A stretch of 64,000 nt of DNA from positions 45,845 through 109,844 of the forward strand of contig NZ_JBGCUN010000004.1 in the NCBI RefSeq assembly GCF_041103235.1. The letters run 5' to 3'. Below the pieces are notes generated by a model that did no database searches, was not told the origin of the DNA, and saw nothing but the letters and a program-made list of their open reading frames with translations. This DNA comes from Yoonia sp. R2331 (GTDB taxonomy: Bacteria; Pseudomonadota; Alphaproteobacteria; Rhodobacterales; Rhodobacteraceae). Shown here piece after piece: positions 42,276 through 49,805 of the stretch (its first letter is position 1; each line of letters starts with the position of its first letter). The translations under genes and the position numbers were made by a program.

Positions 42276-43049
42276 TTATTCGTGGTAAATTTTTGAGCGG
42301 CCACCATCGACTGTGATGGTCTCCGCGTTGATGAATGGGGCCTCGTCAGAGGCCAGAAACAGAGCGGTGTTCGCAACCTCGACCGGTTGACCAATCCGAC
42401 CGGGCGGATGCAGGTCCAGAGCTTTCTGGCGCTCCGCCGCGGGGTCCGGGAAACCAGCCCAGTAGTCGCGTGCGAGTTGTGTTTCGATGTAGCCCGGTGC
42501 GATGGCATTCACGCGGATGTTCACGCGGGCATATTCAACGGCCAAAGCACGTGTCAGGCCGATCAGCCCGTGTTTGGCCACCGGGTAGGGAAAGGTGTGC
42601 GGGATGATCTGGAAGGAATGGGTGGATGCGATGTTGATGATGCTGCCTTGTTGCTGCTGGCGCATTTGCGGCAGAACCGCGCGGGCGCAGTGCCAGGCAG
42701 AATCGAGGTCAAGCCGCAAGCATTTTTCCCATGCGCCCTCTGGCATTTCATGCGGTTTGTGAAACACATTTGCGCCCGCATTGTTCACAAGAACATTTGC
42801 AGGTCCAAAGGTTGCTTTTGCATCCGCTACCGCATGTCCAACACTTTCAGGATCGGTGACGTCGCAGTCGAACGACGCACACGTTCCACTGGCTTTTGTG
42901 ATTTTCGCTGCCTGTGCGTGACCTGACGCCGCGTCGATCTCCAGGATTGCGACAGAGGCGCCCTCTTGGGCGAAGCGTTCTGCGATACAGGCGCCAATGC
43001 CGCGCCCTGCACCTGTCACGATGGCTGTTTTTCCGGTTAGTCGTCCCAT
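42276..43049 (-). CDS. SDR-family sugar 1-dehydrogenase
   Basis: The 257-residue short-chain dehydrogenase has the NAD(P)-binding TGAGRGIGACIAERF, the NNAG motif (VLVNNAGANVFHK), catalytic Ser in NIASTHSF and Tyr/Lys in YPVAKHGLIG. The C-terminus NAETITVDGGRSKIYHE is typical of bacterial SDRs that oxidise a sugar to its lactone. In context it should oxidise galactose, fucose or arabinose before lactone hydrolysis and dehydration. Cofactor choice cannot be decided with certainty; AILEIDAASG, with an acidic residue after beta-2, favours NAD. Confidence 0.9.
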   Translation of the reverse strand: MGRLTGKTAIVTGAGRGIGACIAERFAQEGASVAILEIDAASGHAQAAKITKASGTCASFDCDVTDPESVGHAVADAKATFGPANVLVNNAGANVFHKPHEMPEGAWEKCLRLDLDSAWHCARAVLPQMRQQQQGSIINIASTHSFQIIPHTFPYPVAKHGLIGLTRALAVEYARVNIRVNAIAPGYIETQLARDYWAGFPDPAAERQKALDLHPPGRIGQPVEVANTALFLASDEAPFINAETITVDGGRSKIYHE

Positions 43050-43054
43050 CTTGC

Positions 43055-44227
43055 CTACCAATCCAGTATCGCGCCGTCTGCGCCGACTGCATCTGCCGTC
43101 GCAAAGGGTTCTTGTTTGAAAGGATGGGCCGCTATCGCCTTTTCATCGACCTCGATACCCAAGCCGGGCGCGTGGGGAATGCCCCAGCGTCCGGGTTTGC
43201 GCGTGATCGGCCAAGAGACCACGTCATCATACCAAGGCACCGCGCCGGTCATTTCTTCCTGGATAACCACGTTCGGGGTCGCGATCCCGAAATGCAGCGC
43301 CGCGACACCCGCGATTGGGCCAAGCGGGTTATGCGGTGCCAGACCGATCCCTGCCGTCTCTGCGCGCGCCGCGATCTTGCGAGTTTCCCAGATGCCGCCA
43401 GCGTGCACGATGTCAGGCTGCGCGATATCGAATGCGCGCGCGCTGATGGCCGGTTCGAATTCACGCCGACCAATCAGACGTTCGCCGCTTGCGATCGGGA
43501 TTTTACCTTCGGCGGTCAGGATCGCATGGCCTGCCATATCTTCGGGCGGTACAGGCTCTTCGACGAACATGATGCCGTATTGCGACAAGACGTCGATGTA
43601 AGGGCGCGCCGCTGCGACCGACGCAGGCCGGCCGTGGAAATCCACCATGATATCAACCTGACTGCCAATCGCCTGCCGCAAGGCCGAAAACATCTCGTCC
43701 AGCTCTCGGACGGCCGATTGGCTGCTAAGGTAATGTGTGTAAGGCACACAGACGACCTTGACCGCGTCATAACCAAGCTCGATCACCTCTTGCGCGCGGT
43801 CGCGTAGGGACGACACAGTGTCAGTATTGTAGACGGCCTGTTGATTGCCCAATCCAAGGTGCGTGTAGCTGCGCAAATGATCGCGTGTCTTGCCCCCCAG
43901 AAGACGCCAAACCGGCGTGTTCAGGGTCTTCCCCAAGATGTCCCACAGCGCAATCTCAATGCCGCTGACAGCACTCATACCCACAACACCCAAACGCCAG
44001 AACCCATGACGCAGCATCCGCTGCATGGCTTGTTCGATGTCGCGCGGGTCGGTCCCGATCATCAGTGGTGCAAGATCTTCGATCGCGCCATTGACGGCTC
44101 GGGTCTTCCACTCGAGCGTTGCTTCGCCCCATCCCACGATGCCGGGTTCATCCGTCTCGACTTTGACGAATATCCAGTTTCGCATACCTGCGTTACAGAT
44201 ATGGGGCGTTATCTTGGTGATTTTCAT
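43055..44227 (-). CDS. dgoD: Galactonate dehydratase-like enolase-superfamily enzyme
   Basis: The 390-residue protein belongs to the mandelate racemase/enolase superfamily, galactonate dehydratase branch. Metal ligands and bases are in MVDFHGRP (Asp and His), FVEEPVPPED (Glu) and IASGERLIGR (Glu), with the second His in GLAPHNPLGP. It would remove water from D-galactonate (or a related six- or five-carbon aldonate) to give a 2-keto-3-deoxy acid. The ATG overlaps the stop of the fused remnant upstream (ATGA). An upstream in-frame start is rejected because it would run through that gene. Confidence 0.88.
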   Translation of the reverse strand: MKITKITPHICNAGMRNWIFVKVETDEPGIVGWGEATLEWKTRAVNGAIEDLAPLMIGTDPRDIEQAMQRMLRHGFWRLGVVGMSAVSGIEIALWDILGKTLNTPVWRLLGGKTRDHLRSYTHLGLGNQQAVYNTDTVSSLRDRAQEVIELGYDAVKVVCVPYTHYLSSQSAVRELDEMFSALRQAIGSQVDIMVDFHGRPASVAAARPYIDVLSQYGIMFVEEPVPPEDMAGHAILTAEGKIPIASGERLIGRREFEPAISARAFDIAQPDIVHAGGIWETRKIAARAETAGIGLAPHNPLGPIAGVAALHFGIATPNVVIQEEMTGAVPWYDDVVSWPITRKPGRWGIPHAPGLGIEVDEKAIAAHPFKQEPFATADAVGADGAILDW

Positions 44228-44469
44228 AGTGTCCGTTCCGTATCTGGCAGCGTGAGTTTCACAGGCACATTTGGCAGCCCTTGAAAGGCATCCTTGACCA
44301 AAAACGTCTTTCCAGACGGGTCTTCGCTTTGGTGTGCTTCTTGAGGCAGGCCGGAAAGTGCGGATGTCACGTAGATGCCGGCAGGTCCCGATGTCGGACA
44401 CGTCACCCGCGGCGTCGGCAGGGCGTCATGGGGGTGAAGCCCCCGGAAGGTTGCAAGCAACTCAGCCAT
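44224..44469 (-). pseudogene. 81-codon fusion scar: KDPGal aldolase start joined to SMP-30 lactonase end
   Basis: The first 15 or so residues (MAELLATFRGLHPHDAL) resemble the start of 2-keto-3-deoxy-6-phosphogalactonate aldolase (typically IIAILRGITPEEAL). From about residue 20 on (VTCPTSGPAGIYVTSALSGL, then SGKTFLVKDAFQGLPNVPVK) the sequence matches the C-terminus of an SMP-30/gluconolactonase. Both normal partners of this pathway are otherwise absent. The simplest reading is an in-frame deletion of roughly 1.3-1.5 kb joining two genes. The frame overlaps dgoK by eight bases and dgoD by four, as the original outer ends would. The aldolase half of the assignment rests on a short match. Confidence 0.65.
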
Positions 44470-45367
44470 GGATCAGATCCCGCGCGTCTTGCGCGATCCT
44501 TTGCAATCCTTGGATCACAAGCATATTCCCAGAGTGGATTGTCGCCGCGACTCCGGCCTGACCCAGCGCTCGTGCGTATAAATCCACCAAGGTATTCGCG
44601 CCAACAAGCGCGACAGTTTCAAGATCCGTTTTGCGACAGGCGCGGGCGATCTCGGCGCCGACCAGTAGCCCGGACAGCCGGGAATAACCGACTTCGGGCC
44701 GCGTATTGTTCAGCAGCCAATTGGCGCGCACACTGAACAATCGCTGCATTGCGTCTTGTTCTTTCAATGCTTCGCGCACTCCGTCATTGAAGGCATCGTC
44801 ACAATGTCCGAATTCAATTGCATCCCGCAGGGTGGAACCTTCTGACAAAAGGGAAAAGAGTTCGCCTGTCAGTTCGGTGCGAAAGTCGGTGATCTTCCCA
44901 TTTGACAGATCGCACCACTTGCTGTGGGTGCCGGGCATACAGATTGTGCCGGTAAAATCTGGTGTGTCGGCCACAAGCCCCAGAATCTGCGTTTCCTCAC
45001 CTCGCATTACGTCGTCCGACCGGATCGTTTTGAGGCCGGGAACAACAAAGACGGCCATGTCACCATGTTCTGCCTGGACCAGATTGCGCGGCAATGCGCC
45101 CCAATTGTCGGTGGACAGGTAAGGGGCTTCGATCCACCCCCCTTTGCGTCCAACCATCCCACACAAAATCGCTTGGCTTGGCGCATTCGTTTTGCGCCAC
45201 GGGCGCGTCAGCTTGTCAAAAATGTCAGCGTTGGCAGACCCGGCCAGACCCTTTGCGCCATCCTGTGACGTGACGGTGTCCAGAATGGTCCCGTCGGGCC
45301 CGACAAGCCACAGGCGCAGATTGGTCGTACCCCAATCCCCGAGAATGATCGCATCGGCAAGCTGCAT
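44462..45367 (-). CDS. dgoK: 2-keto-3-deoxygalactonate kinase
   Basis: The 301-residue kinase has the N-terminal phosphate motif GDWGTTNLRLWL and the family blocks LCGMVGRKGGWIEAPYL, MRGEETQILGL, CMPGTHSKWCDL and GYSRLSGLLVGAEIARA. It phosphorylates 2-keto-3-deoxygalactonate to the 6-phosphate, which an aldolase would then split to pyruvate and glyceraldehyde 3-phosphate. The ATG at 45367 follows GGGAGGATCAC. It is the first gene of the operon, and the promoter must lie upstream of 45367. Confidence 0.93.
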   Translation of the reverse strand: MQLADAIILGDWGTTNLRLWLVGPDGTILDTVTSQDGAKGLAGSANADIFDKLTRPWRKTNAPSQAILCGMVGRKGGWIEAPYLSTDNWGALPRNLVQAEHGDMAVFVVPGLKTIRSDDVMRGEETQILGLVADTPDFTGTICMPGTHSKWCDLSNGKITDFRTELTGELFSLLSEGSTLRDAIEFGHCDDAFNDGVREALKEQDAMQRLFSVRANWLLNNTRPEVGYSRLSGLLVGAEIARACRKTDLETVALVGANTLVDLYARALGQAGVAATIHSGNMLVIQGLQRIAQDARDLIHG

Positions 45368-46139
45368 GTGATCCTCCCTCCCCATGTCCTCGCTCAAGGG
45401 TAACAAAGCACGTAAAGTACGATGAGTCAATTATTAAGTATTACTTATAAAGCGACATGTAAGTGCTTTGACGGCCCGCACAATCACGCCGAACGAAGCT
45501 TTGTACGTATCGAAATCGCTGGGATGGGGATTCGAAATTGAGGAGTCGTTGGCAACACCGAAGCCGTGTCGGGACAAAGATGCATTGCCTGTAGCTTCTA
45601 GGCCGATGCCTCGGCTTAAGGGGCCTCGACCGCCAGATTATTGAACAACATGTCCGCCGCGTCGCTGTTAACAGCTAATCGCGCTCGGCAGTAATGACCA
45701 AGAAACTGTACGGATAGACAAGATAGAAGTGACACCCAAGGAACCTCAAAAACGGCAGCTTCGGCAAAGTGTACTGCACTGACAAATGAGTGACGTCCTA
45801 AATGCCAGCGTTTTCTGCGTTAGCAAAAACTGCAGCCGCACAGATCCGGTTGTCCGCGTTTTTCGAGCTCATACAAAACGCAGAGAGAGGACGGTGTGGT
45901 TGCAACCGTTTTCTACACATTCGAATGGCTGCTTCGATGAAAATCGCTACGCCGCGGAAGATTTTGTGCTGCGAACGCGAGCAAATGCTGCGTCAGAAAT
46001 AGCTTCGGGTGCACAAGTCCGCTTTGTCCCGCCATGCGGTCATCGGACGACCCATCGATTTCGCAACCGCGGCGAATGACTGCTAAGCGGGCTGCGAATG
46101 CAGCATGGCAACCTATAGCTGGGCGGCGGCTTTGGGCCG
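45368..46139. repeat. Operon promoter region and long gap with intergenic repeats
   Basis: About 770 bases without a gene. The left end must hold the promoter of the sugar operon (AT-rich around 45420-45460). The repeat blocks occur around 45805-45925 and again at 46020-46140 (TTTGTCCCGCCATGCGGTCA, GGCGAATGACTGCTAAGCGG, GCTGCGAATGCAGCATGG, GGCTTTGGGCCGTCAGTC), so at least two units are present. Confidence 0.55.
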
Positions 46140-46985
46140 TCAGTCTTTACGTGCACTGCGAAGCGCATCCAGAACATCCTTATCACCAGCCAGCGTCTGT
46201 GCCACTTCCAATCCCGTCTTTAGTCTAGAGCCTGCTTCATTCGTGAACTTTTCCGGCGGAAGGCCCTCAACCCTCTTAAATTTGCTCTTGAGATCTAGAG
46301 TCTTGTGTTCCCAGTCAAACAACTTGCCGCCAACTGGCCATTCGGTATCCGGTTGTTTGAGCAAGGATGTGTCCAAAAAGAAGTTTGGTCCGGCGAAGCC
46401 TCCAGCGGCACCCGAGCTTTCTGCAATGTAAGCTTTGGTAAAAGCAAAGTTTGCTTGAAGCTGCGGGACCACGTCGAATGATGGCCGTGCGGTAGACGCT
46501 TCCCTAATGGCTTGATCAACCGTTAGTAGGCCCTCCTGATAGCGCTTGAGTATCGATTTTACTTTCCCATGGTCAGGTTCAACAACCGCCTTCCTGCCAC
46601 GAATCCTGAAACCGCAAGCCAAAACCATCCTGACACCCGGTTGGGCAGAGCTTGTTTCATGCTGATTGATATCCTTAAAGAGCTTCCAACTACGCATGAG
46701 GAAGTCATGCGACACCGAACTGCTGCGCAAGGATAGATCGCGGAACACCGCAACCCCGTCGTTGATGACCAGCGTACGAAAGTTTCTGTTGCTGTGCTCG
46801 GCTACAATACGGTGGAAATCTCGCATCCTCTTGATGCTGTTCTTCGCTCGAGCACCCAGTGGATTGAATTGCGCCTCGGCAATCTTGCTTCCGTATCCAA
46901 GCAGATCACCCCACGCCACTATGGAAATCTGAAACGGGAATTTTTGTCCTTGGGCCACAGGAGGATTGTTCTTTGAACGTCGCAT
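46140..46985 (-). CDS. Orphan protein, possible divergent class III nucleotide-cyclase-like domain (281 aa)
   Basis: The ATG follows TTGGGGGAATGAAACG. The N-terminal 140 residues suggest the class III cyclase order by eye. IVAWGDLLGYG (Asp 27) comes first, then a long helix with RMRDFHRIVAEHS, next TLVINDGVAVFRDL (Asp 76), and finally GVRMVLACGFRIRGRK as the following strand. The two Asp are 49 residues apart, near the usual metal-Asp spacing. The substrate-specifying Lys/Asp and transition-state Asn/Arg pairs cannot be assigned, so activity is unproven. The C-terminal half is of unknown fold. It is read away from the sugar operon and has its own promoter. Other folds remain possible. Confidence 0.5.
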   Translation of the reverse strand: MRRSKNNPPVAQGQKFPFQISIVAWGDLLGYGSKIAEAQFNPLGARAKNSIKRMRDFHRIVAEHSNRNFRTLVINDGVAVFRDLSLRSSSVSHDFLMRSWKLFKDINQHETSSAQPGVRMVLACGFRIRGRKAVVEPDHGKVKSILKRYQEGLLTVDQAIREASTARPSFDVVPQLQANFAFTKAYIAESSGAAGGFAGPNFFLDTSLLKQPDTEWPVGGKLFDWEHKTLDLKSKFKRVEGLPPEKFTNEAGSRLKTGLEVAQTLAGDKDVLDALRSARKD

Positions 46986-47142
46986 CGTTTCATTCCCCCA
47001 AAGTAAGTTTACACGTTTCGTGTTTCCTAGCCCTCGAAATGCCCGCTTGAAAAGTCCTCGATCCTGCGTTCGCAGCGAATGTCTCCTTCGACGCGCCGCA
47101 CTGTGGCTTGTGGCTCCCGATGTGGAAGGCGGCTTTGGGCCG
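46986..47142. repeat. Short gap with intergenic repeat
   Basis: Blocks TTCGCAGCGAATGTCTCC, ACGCGCCGCACTGTGGCTTG and GGCTTTGGGCCGTCACCGTC between 47070 and 47152 match the dispersed repeat family. The last bases overlap the end of the VirB6 gene. Confidence 0.5.
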
Positions 47143-48222
47143 TCACCGTCTTCCTAGGCGACCCAACCTTGAAAGCTGCGCAAGCATCCGAGCGCCAGTC
47201 CCGGTTCCGTCGCCGGGAGGAGCAGCGGTTGGCCCTCCCGCAGTGTTGGGTCGGCTTGGTAACGCTTGCACACCAAAGAATTGGCGCGCGCGCAGGGCTG
47301 CATACTCCGCGCCAGTCGCACCTCCGATGGCGTACCGGTTGTAGACTTGCTGGCTTCCTGCAAGCCCTCGAGCAAAGGCATAGCTGCCACCGAATCCAGC
47401 TGAGAGCGCTGGCATCATGATGTTTCCGGAAATCGCCCGAACCAGGAAGGGCGTGGCTATGATGAAGCCCTTTGCCATGAGCACCATCATGAAGAAGGGA
47501 ATGAGCGCGCCGATATTCGAGGCGCCTTCCGGGTCGCCCAACTCAGCAAGAAGCGCACGCGAGACCCCCGTGATGGTGGCGAACACGCCGGCCACGACGA
47601 TAGGGTACATCGCAAAGGAAATCAGCGCCGAAAGCCAGCGCGCGAAATAATCCTTGGTCACTTCAAAAAGGGTCAGGAAGATCATGATCGGTGCAATCCC
47701 GATCAGCAGAGCGATCATGAGCCTGGACGCAACGACGATAAACGCCGCCAACCCACCGAGGATCGAGAGCAGCAAAACCCCCAGGGTGTCCAACAGGGCA
47801 CCGGCCATCCAGTTCAGTTCAGACCCCGCAGCATTCAAATAGTCCCCGAGCGCCGCGATCAGGTCATCGAACTCCTCTGCGAAGGTTCCGGATGGGCCCG
47901 GTGACCCGCCGCCGACAGAGGCAACGAGCGATCCGGCAATGCTGTCGATCCCGCTCAGGATCGCCGCAGCAAGGATGTTGAACTGTACCCAATTGGTTGC
48001 AAATGCGCCTATCAGTCCGATCTTCACGGCGAGCCAAAAGGCCGTGCGCCCGTCCATGGCGCGATACTGGTAGATCGTGTTGATGAAAACCAGAATGACA
48101 ACGAGCGTGGTGCCGAGTACCAGCATCGTTCCGACTGTTGCGGCGACCGCACCGAATTGTGTCTCGGCAGCGGTATTGAGATAGCCTTCGGCCGTTTCTA
48201 CGAAGTAGGTGACGACACTCAT
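47143..48222 (-). CDS. virB6: Type IV secretion inner-membrane protein VirB6
   Basis: The 359-residue polytopic protein has a TrbL/VirB6 pattern: early helices (GTMLVLGTTLVVILVFINTI), a periplasmic Gly/Ser-rich loop (VGGGSPGPSGTFAEE) and the conserved membrane block SRLMIALLIGIAPIMIFLTL. Further helices and a Gly/Pro-rich cytoplasmic tail follow. VirB6 forms part of the inner-membrane channel. It is the last gene of the set, and the preceding gene ends seven bases before its start. Confidence 0.85.
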   Translation of the reverse strand: MSVVTYFVETAEGYLNTAAETQFGAVAATVGTMLVLGTTLVVILVFINTIYQYRAMDGRTAFWLAVKIGLIGAFATNWVQFNILAAAILSGIDSIAGSLVASVGGGSPGPSGTFAEEFDDLIAALGDYLNAAGSELNWMAGALLDTLGVLLLSILGGLAAFIVVASRLMIALLIGIAPIMIFLTLFEVTKDYFARWLSALISFAMYPIVVAGVFATITGVSRALLAELGDPEGASNIGALIPFFMMVLMAKGFIIATPFLVRAISGNIMMPALSAGFGGSYAFARGLAGSQQVYNRYAIGGATGAEYAALRARQFFGVQALPSRPNTAGGPTAAPPGDGTGTGARMLAQLSRLGRLGRR

Positions 48223-48228
48223 GAAACC

Positions 48229-48633
48229 CTACCAATTTCCAGCAGCTTCGCAGATTGGCATGGCTTCGCGCCGAAGATCATTTGCCTGCCGTCGGTATTC
48301 TGACGTCGCTTCCACGATGTCCCAGTATTCAGATGCGGCGAAATTCTCGACGAAGACGCCTTCAGCCGCCTCCCAGGGCGGATACCGCGTGGGACATTCA
48401 CAGCTTTGGGCTTCAACAATGCGTTGCATGCTCTGCGCACGATAAATTTGTTGAATCAGGAGCCGTTTGTGGGACTCGCGCACATCTATGCCTTGCATCC
48501 ACTGTGGCTCTGGAGGTTGGTCGGGACAAACATCTGGCTGATTGTCGAGCGTTGGGATCAGGTTCCGTTCAGCGATGCCATCTGTTGCGCCGACGACGAC
48601 CAGCAGGCTTGCCGTCGCAACGACCCGCATCAT
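48229..48633 (-). CDS. Type IV secretion-associated exported protein (134 aa)
   Basis: An N-terminal hydrophobic segment (MMRVVATASLLVVVGATDGI) looks like a signal peptide, followed by a short domain with four or more Cys (DVCPDQ, QSCECPTRYP, MPICEA) and a helical EYWDIVEATSEYRRQANDLR. It lies between the DUF4177-like gene, with a four-base overlap, and virB6. The position fits an entry-exclusion or stabilising protein, but no family is recognised. Confidence 0.6.
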   Translation of the reverse strand: MMRVVATASLLVVVGATDGIAERNLIPTLDNQPDVCPDQPPEPQWMQGIDVRESHKRLLIQQIYRAQSMQRIVEAQSCECPTRYPPWEAAEGVFVENFAASEYWDIVEATSEYRRQANDLRREAMPICEAAGNW

Positions 48634-48818
48634 TCTGAAGCCGCCTTTGTCGCCAAAGATTCTCGCTTCAAGAACGTGGTGTAGCCGTAGTCACCTGCTT
48701 CAGCTGTGATGACTTCCCACCCCTCAGCGCCGCGCTCATTCAAGGCGCTTCGCATCGCGTCGTAGTCCTTTTGCTTCTTCACGTGGAAAAACAGGATGTC
48801 ATATTCAAAGGTCTTCAT
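48630..48818 (-). CDS. Small DUF4177-like protein (62 aa)
   Basis: The product MKTFEYDILFFHVKKQKDYD shows the pattern of DUF4177-type small proteins: beta-strand, helix, then LNERGAEGWEVITAEAGDYG and TTFLKR. These are cytoplasmic, of unknown role. It overlaps both virB11 and the next gene, so it is part of the secretion operon. The assignment is by motif only. Confidence 0.6.
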   Translation of the reverse strand: MKTFEYDILFFHVKKQKDYDAMRSALNERGAEGWEVITAEAGDYGYTTFLKRESLATKAASE

Positions 48819-49801
48819 TGGGAAGCTCCGATCTCGGTTGCGCCGGGGAGGTAGAATTCTGTGATGCCGCGTCGGCCGTCGTTGCGACCGGCCTGGATGA
48901 TCACGTCGATGGAGTTCTCGATGTACTGGATCATGTCGGCATAGGTCATCGGGATCTCGGTCTTGAGCGCCGCGATGGCCAGGCGCTGCACGGCGAGCTG
49001 CGGAGTTTCGGCGTGAAGCGTGGTCATGGACCCGCCATGGCCGGTGTTGATCGCCTCGAGGAAGGTCATGGCCTCCTTGCCGCGCACCTCGCTGAGGATG
49101 ATCCGGTCGGGGCGCATGCGCAGCGTGGCAGTGAGCAGCACATCAGCGGTCTGGAATTCCGCATCCCGGTTGGCGATGAGGGTCACGGCATTTGGCTGGG
49201 TCGGCAGAAGCTCGGCGGCTTCCTCGATGGTGACGATGCGTTCCTCGGCCGGCACATGAGAGAGGATCTTCCGCGCAGCGACAGTCTTGCCGGTGGAGGT
49301 GCCGCCCGAGACGATCATGTTCAGCTTGTTTTCGACGCAGAAGGCCAGCGCATCGTCGATGATGCCAGCGGCCACGATCTCGCGCAGCTCCCGGGTTTTC
49401 TCGAGGCGGAGTTCTTCGAGTTTTCGTTCCTTGCCATATAGGAAATCCAGCGCGATTCCTTCGAGCGGCAGGCTCGAAAAGAACCGAAGGCTGATCGACA
49501 TGGCCGTTAGCACCGCGGGTGGTGTGATCACCTGCGCTCGGATCGGTCGGCCCTTGTAGGTGATCGAGACCGAGACGATCGGGCGGTCCTTGCTCATGGT
49601 GGTATTGGCGGAAGAGGCGATCTGGTTGCCGAGGTCTTTCACTTCCGTTGCGTTCAGCTTCCGGTCCAGCTTTCGCATGAAGTGATCGCCCTGGAATTCT
49701 CCCCAGCAGCTGCCGTCAGGGTTGATGCAGATCTCGATGACATCGTCGCGGGCGGCGGCGTCGATCCGATCAAGCGAGGTCTGGAGATAGCTCAGCGACA
49801 T
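48815..49801 (-). CDS. virB11: Type IV secretion ATPase VirB11
   Basis: The 328-residue cytoplasmic hexameric ATPase has Walker A VSGGTSTGKTVAARKI, Asp box (RIVTIEEAAELLP), Walker B region (RPDRIILSEVRGKEAMTFLE) and His box (TGHGGSMTTLHAE). The N-terminal domain (about 1-130) is intact. It powers assembly and substrate transfer together with VirB4. It begins four bases after the stop of virB10. Confidence 0.95.
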   Translation of the reverse strand: MSLSYLQTSLDRIDAAARDDVIEICINPDGSCWGEFQGDHFMRKLDRKLNATEVKDLGNQIASSANTTMSKDRPIVSVSITYKGRPIRAQVITPPAVLTAMSISLRFFSSLPLEGIALDFLYGKERKLEELRLEKTRELREIVAAGIIDDALAFCVENKLNMIVSGGTSTGKTVAARKILSHVPAEERIVTIEEAAELLPTQPNAVTLIANRDAEFQTADVLLTATLRMRPDRIILSEVRGKEAMTFLEAINTGHGGSMTTLHAETPQLAVQRLAIAALKTEIPMTYADMIQYIENSIDVIIQAGRNDGRRGITEFYLPGATEIGASQ

Positions 49802-49805
49802 GGGC

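Noticed and set aside
44224..44469. Functional lactonase gene
   Set aside because: At 81 residues it holds only the end of an SMP-30 propeller (normally near 290 residues) and cannot form the metal site.
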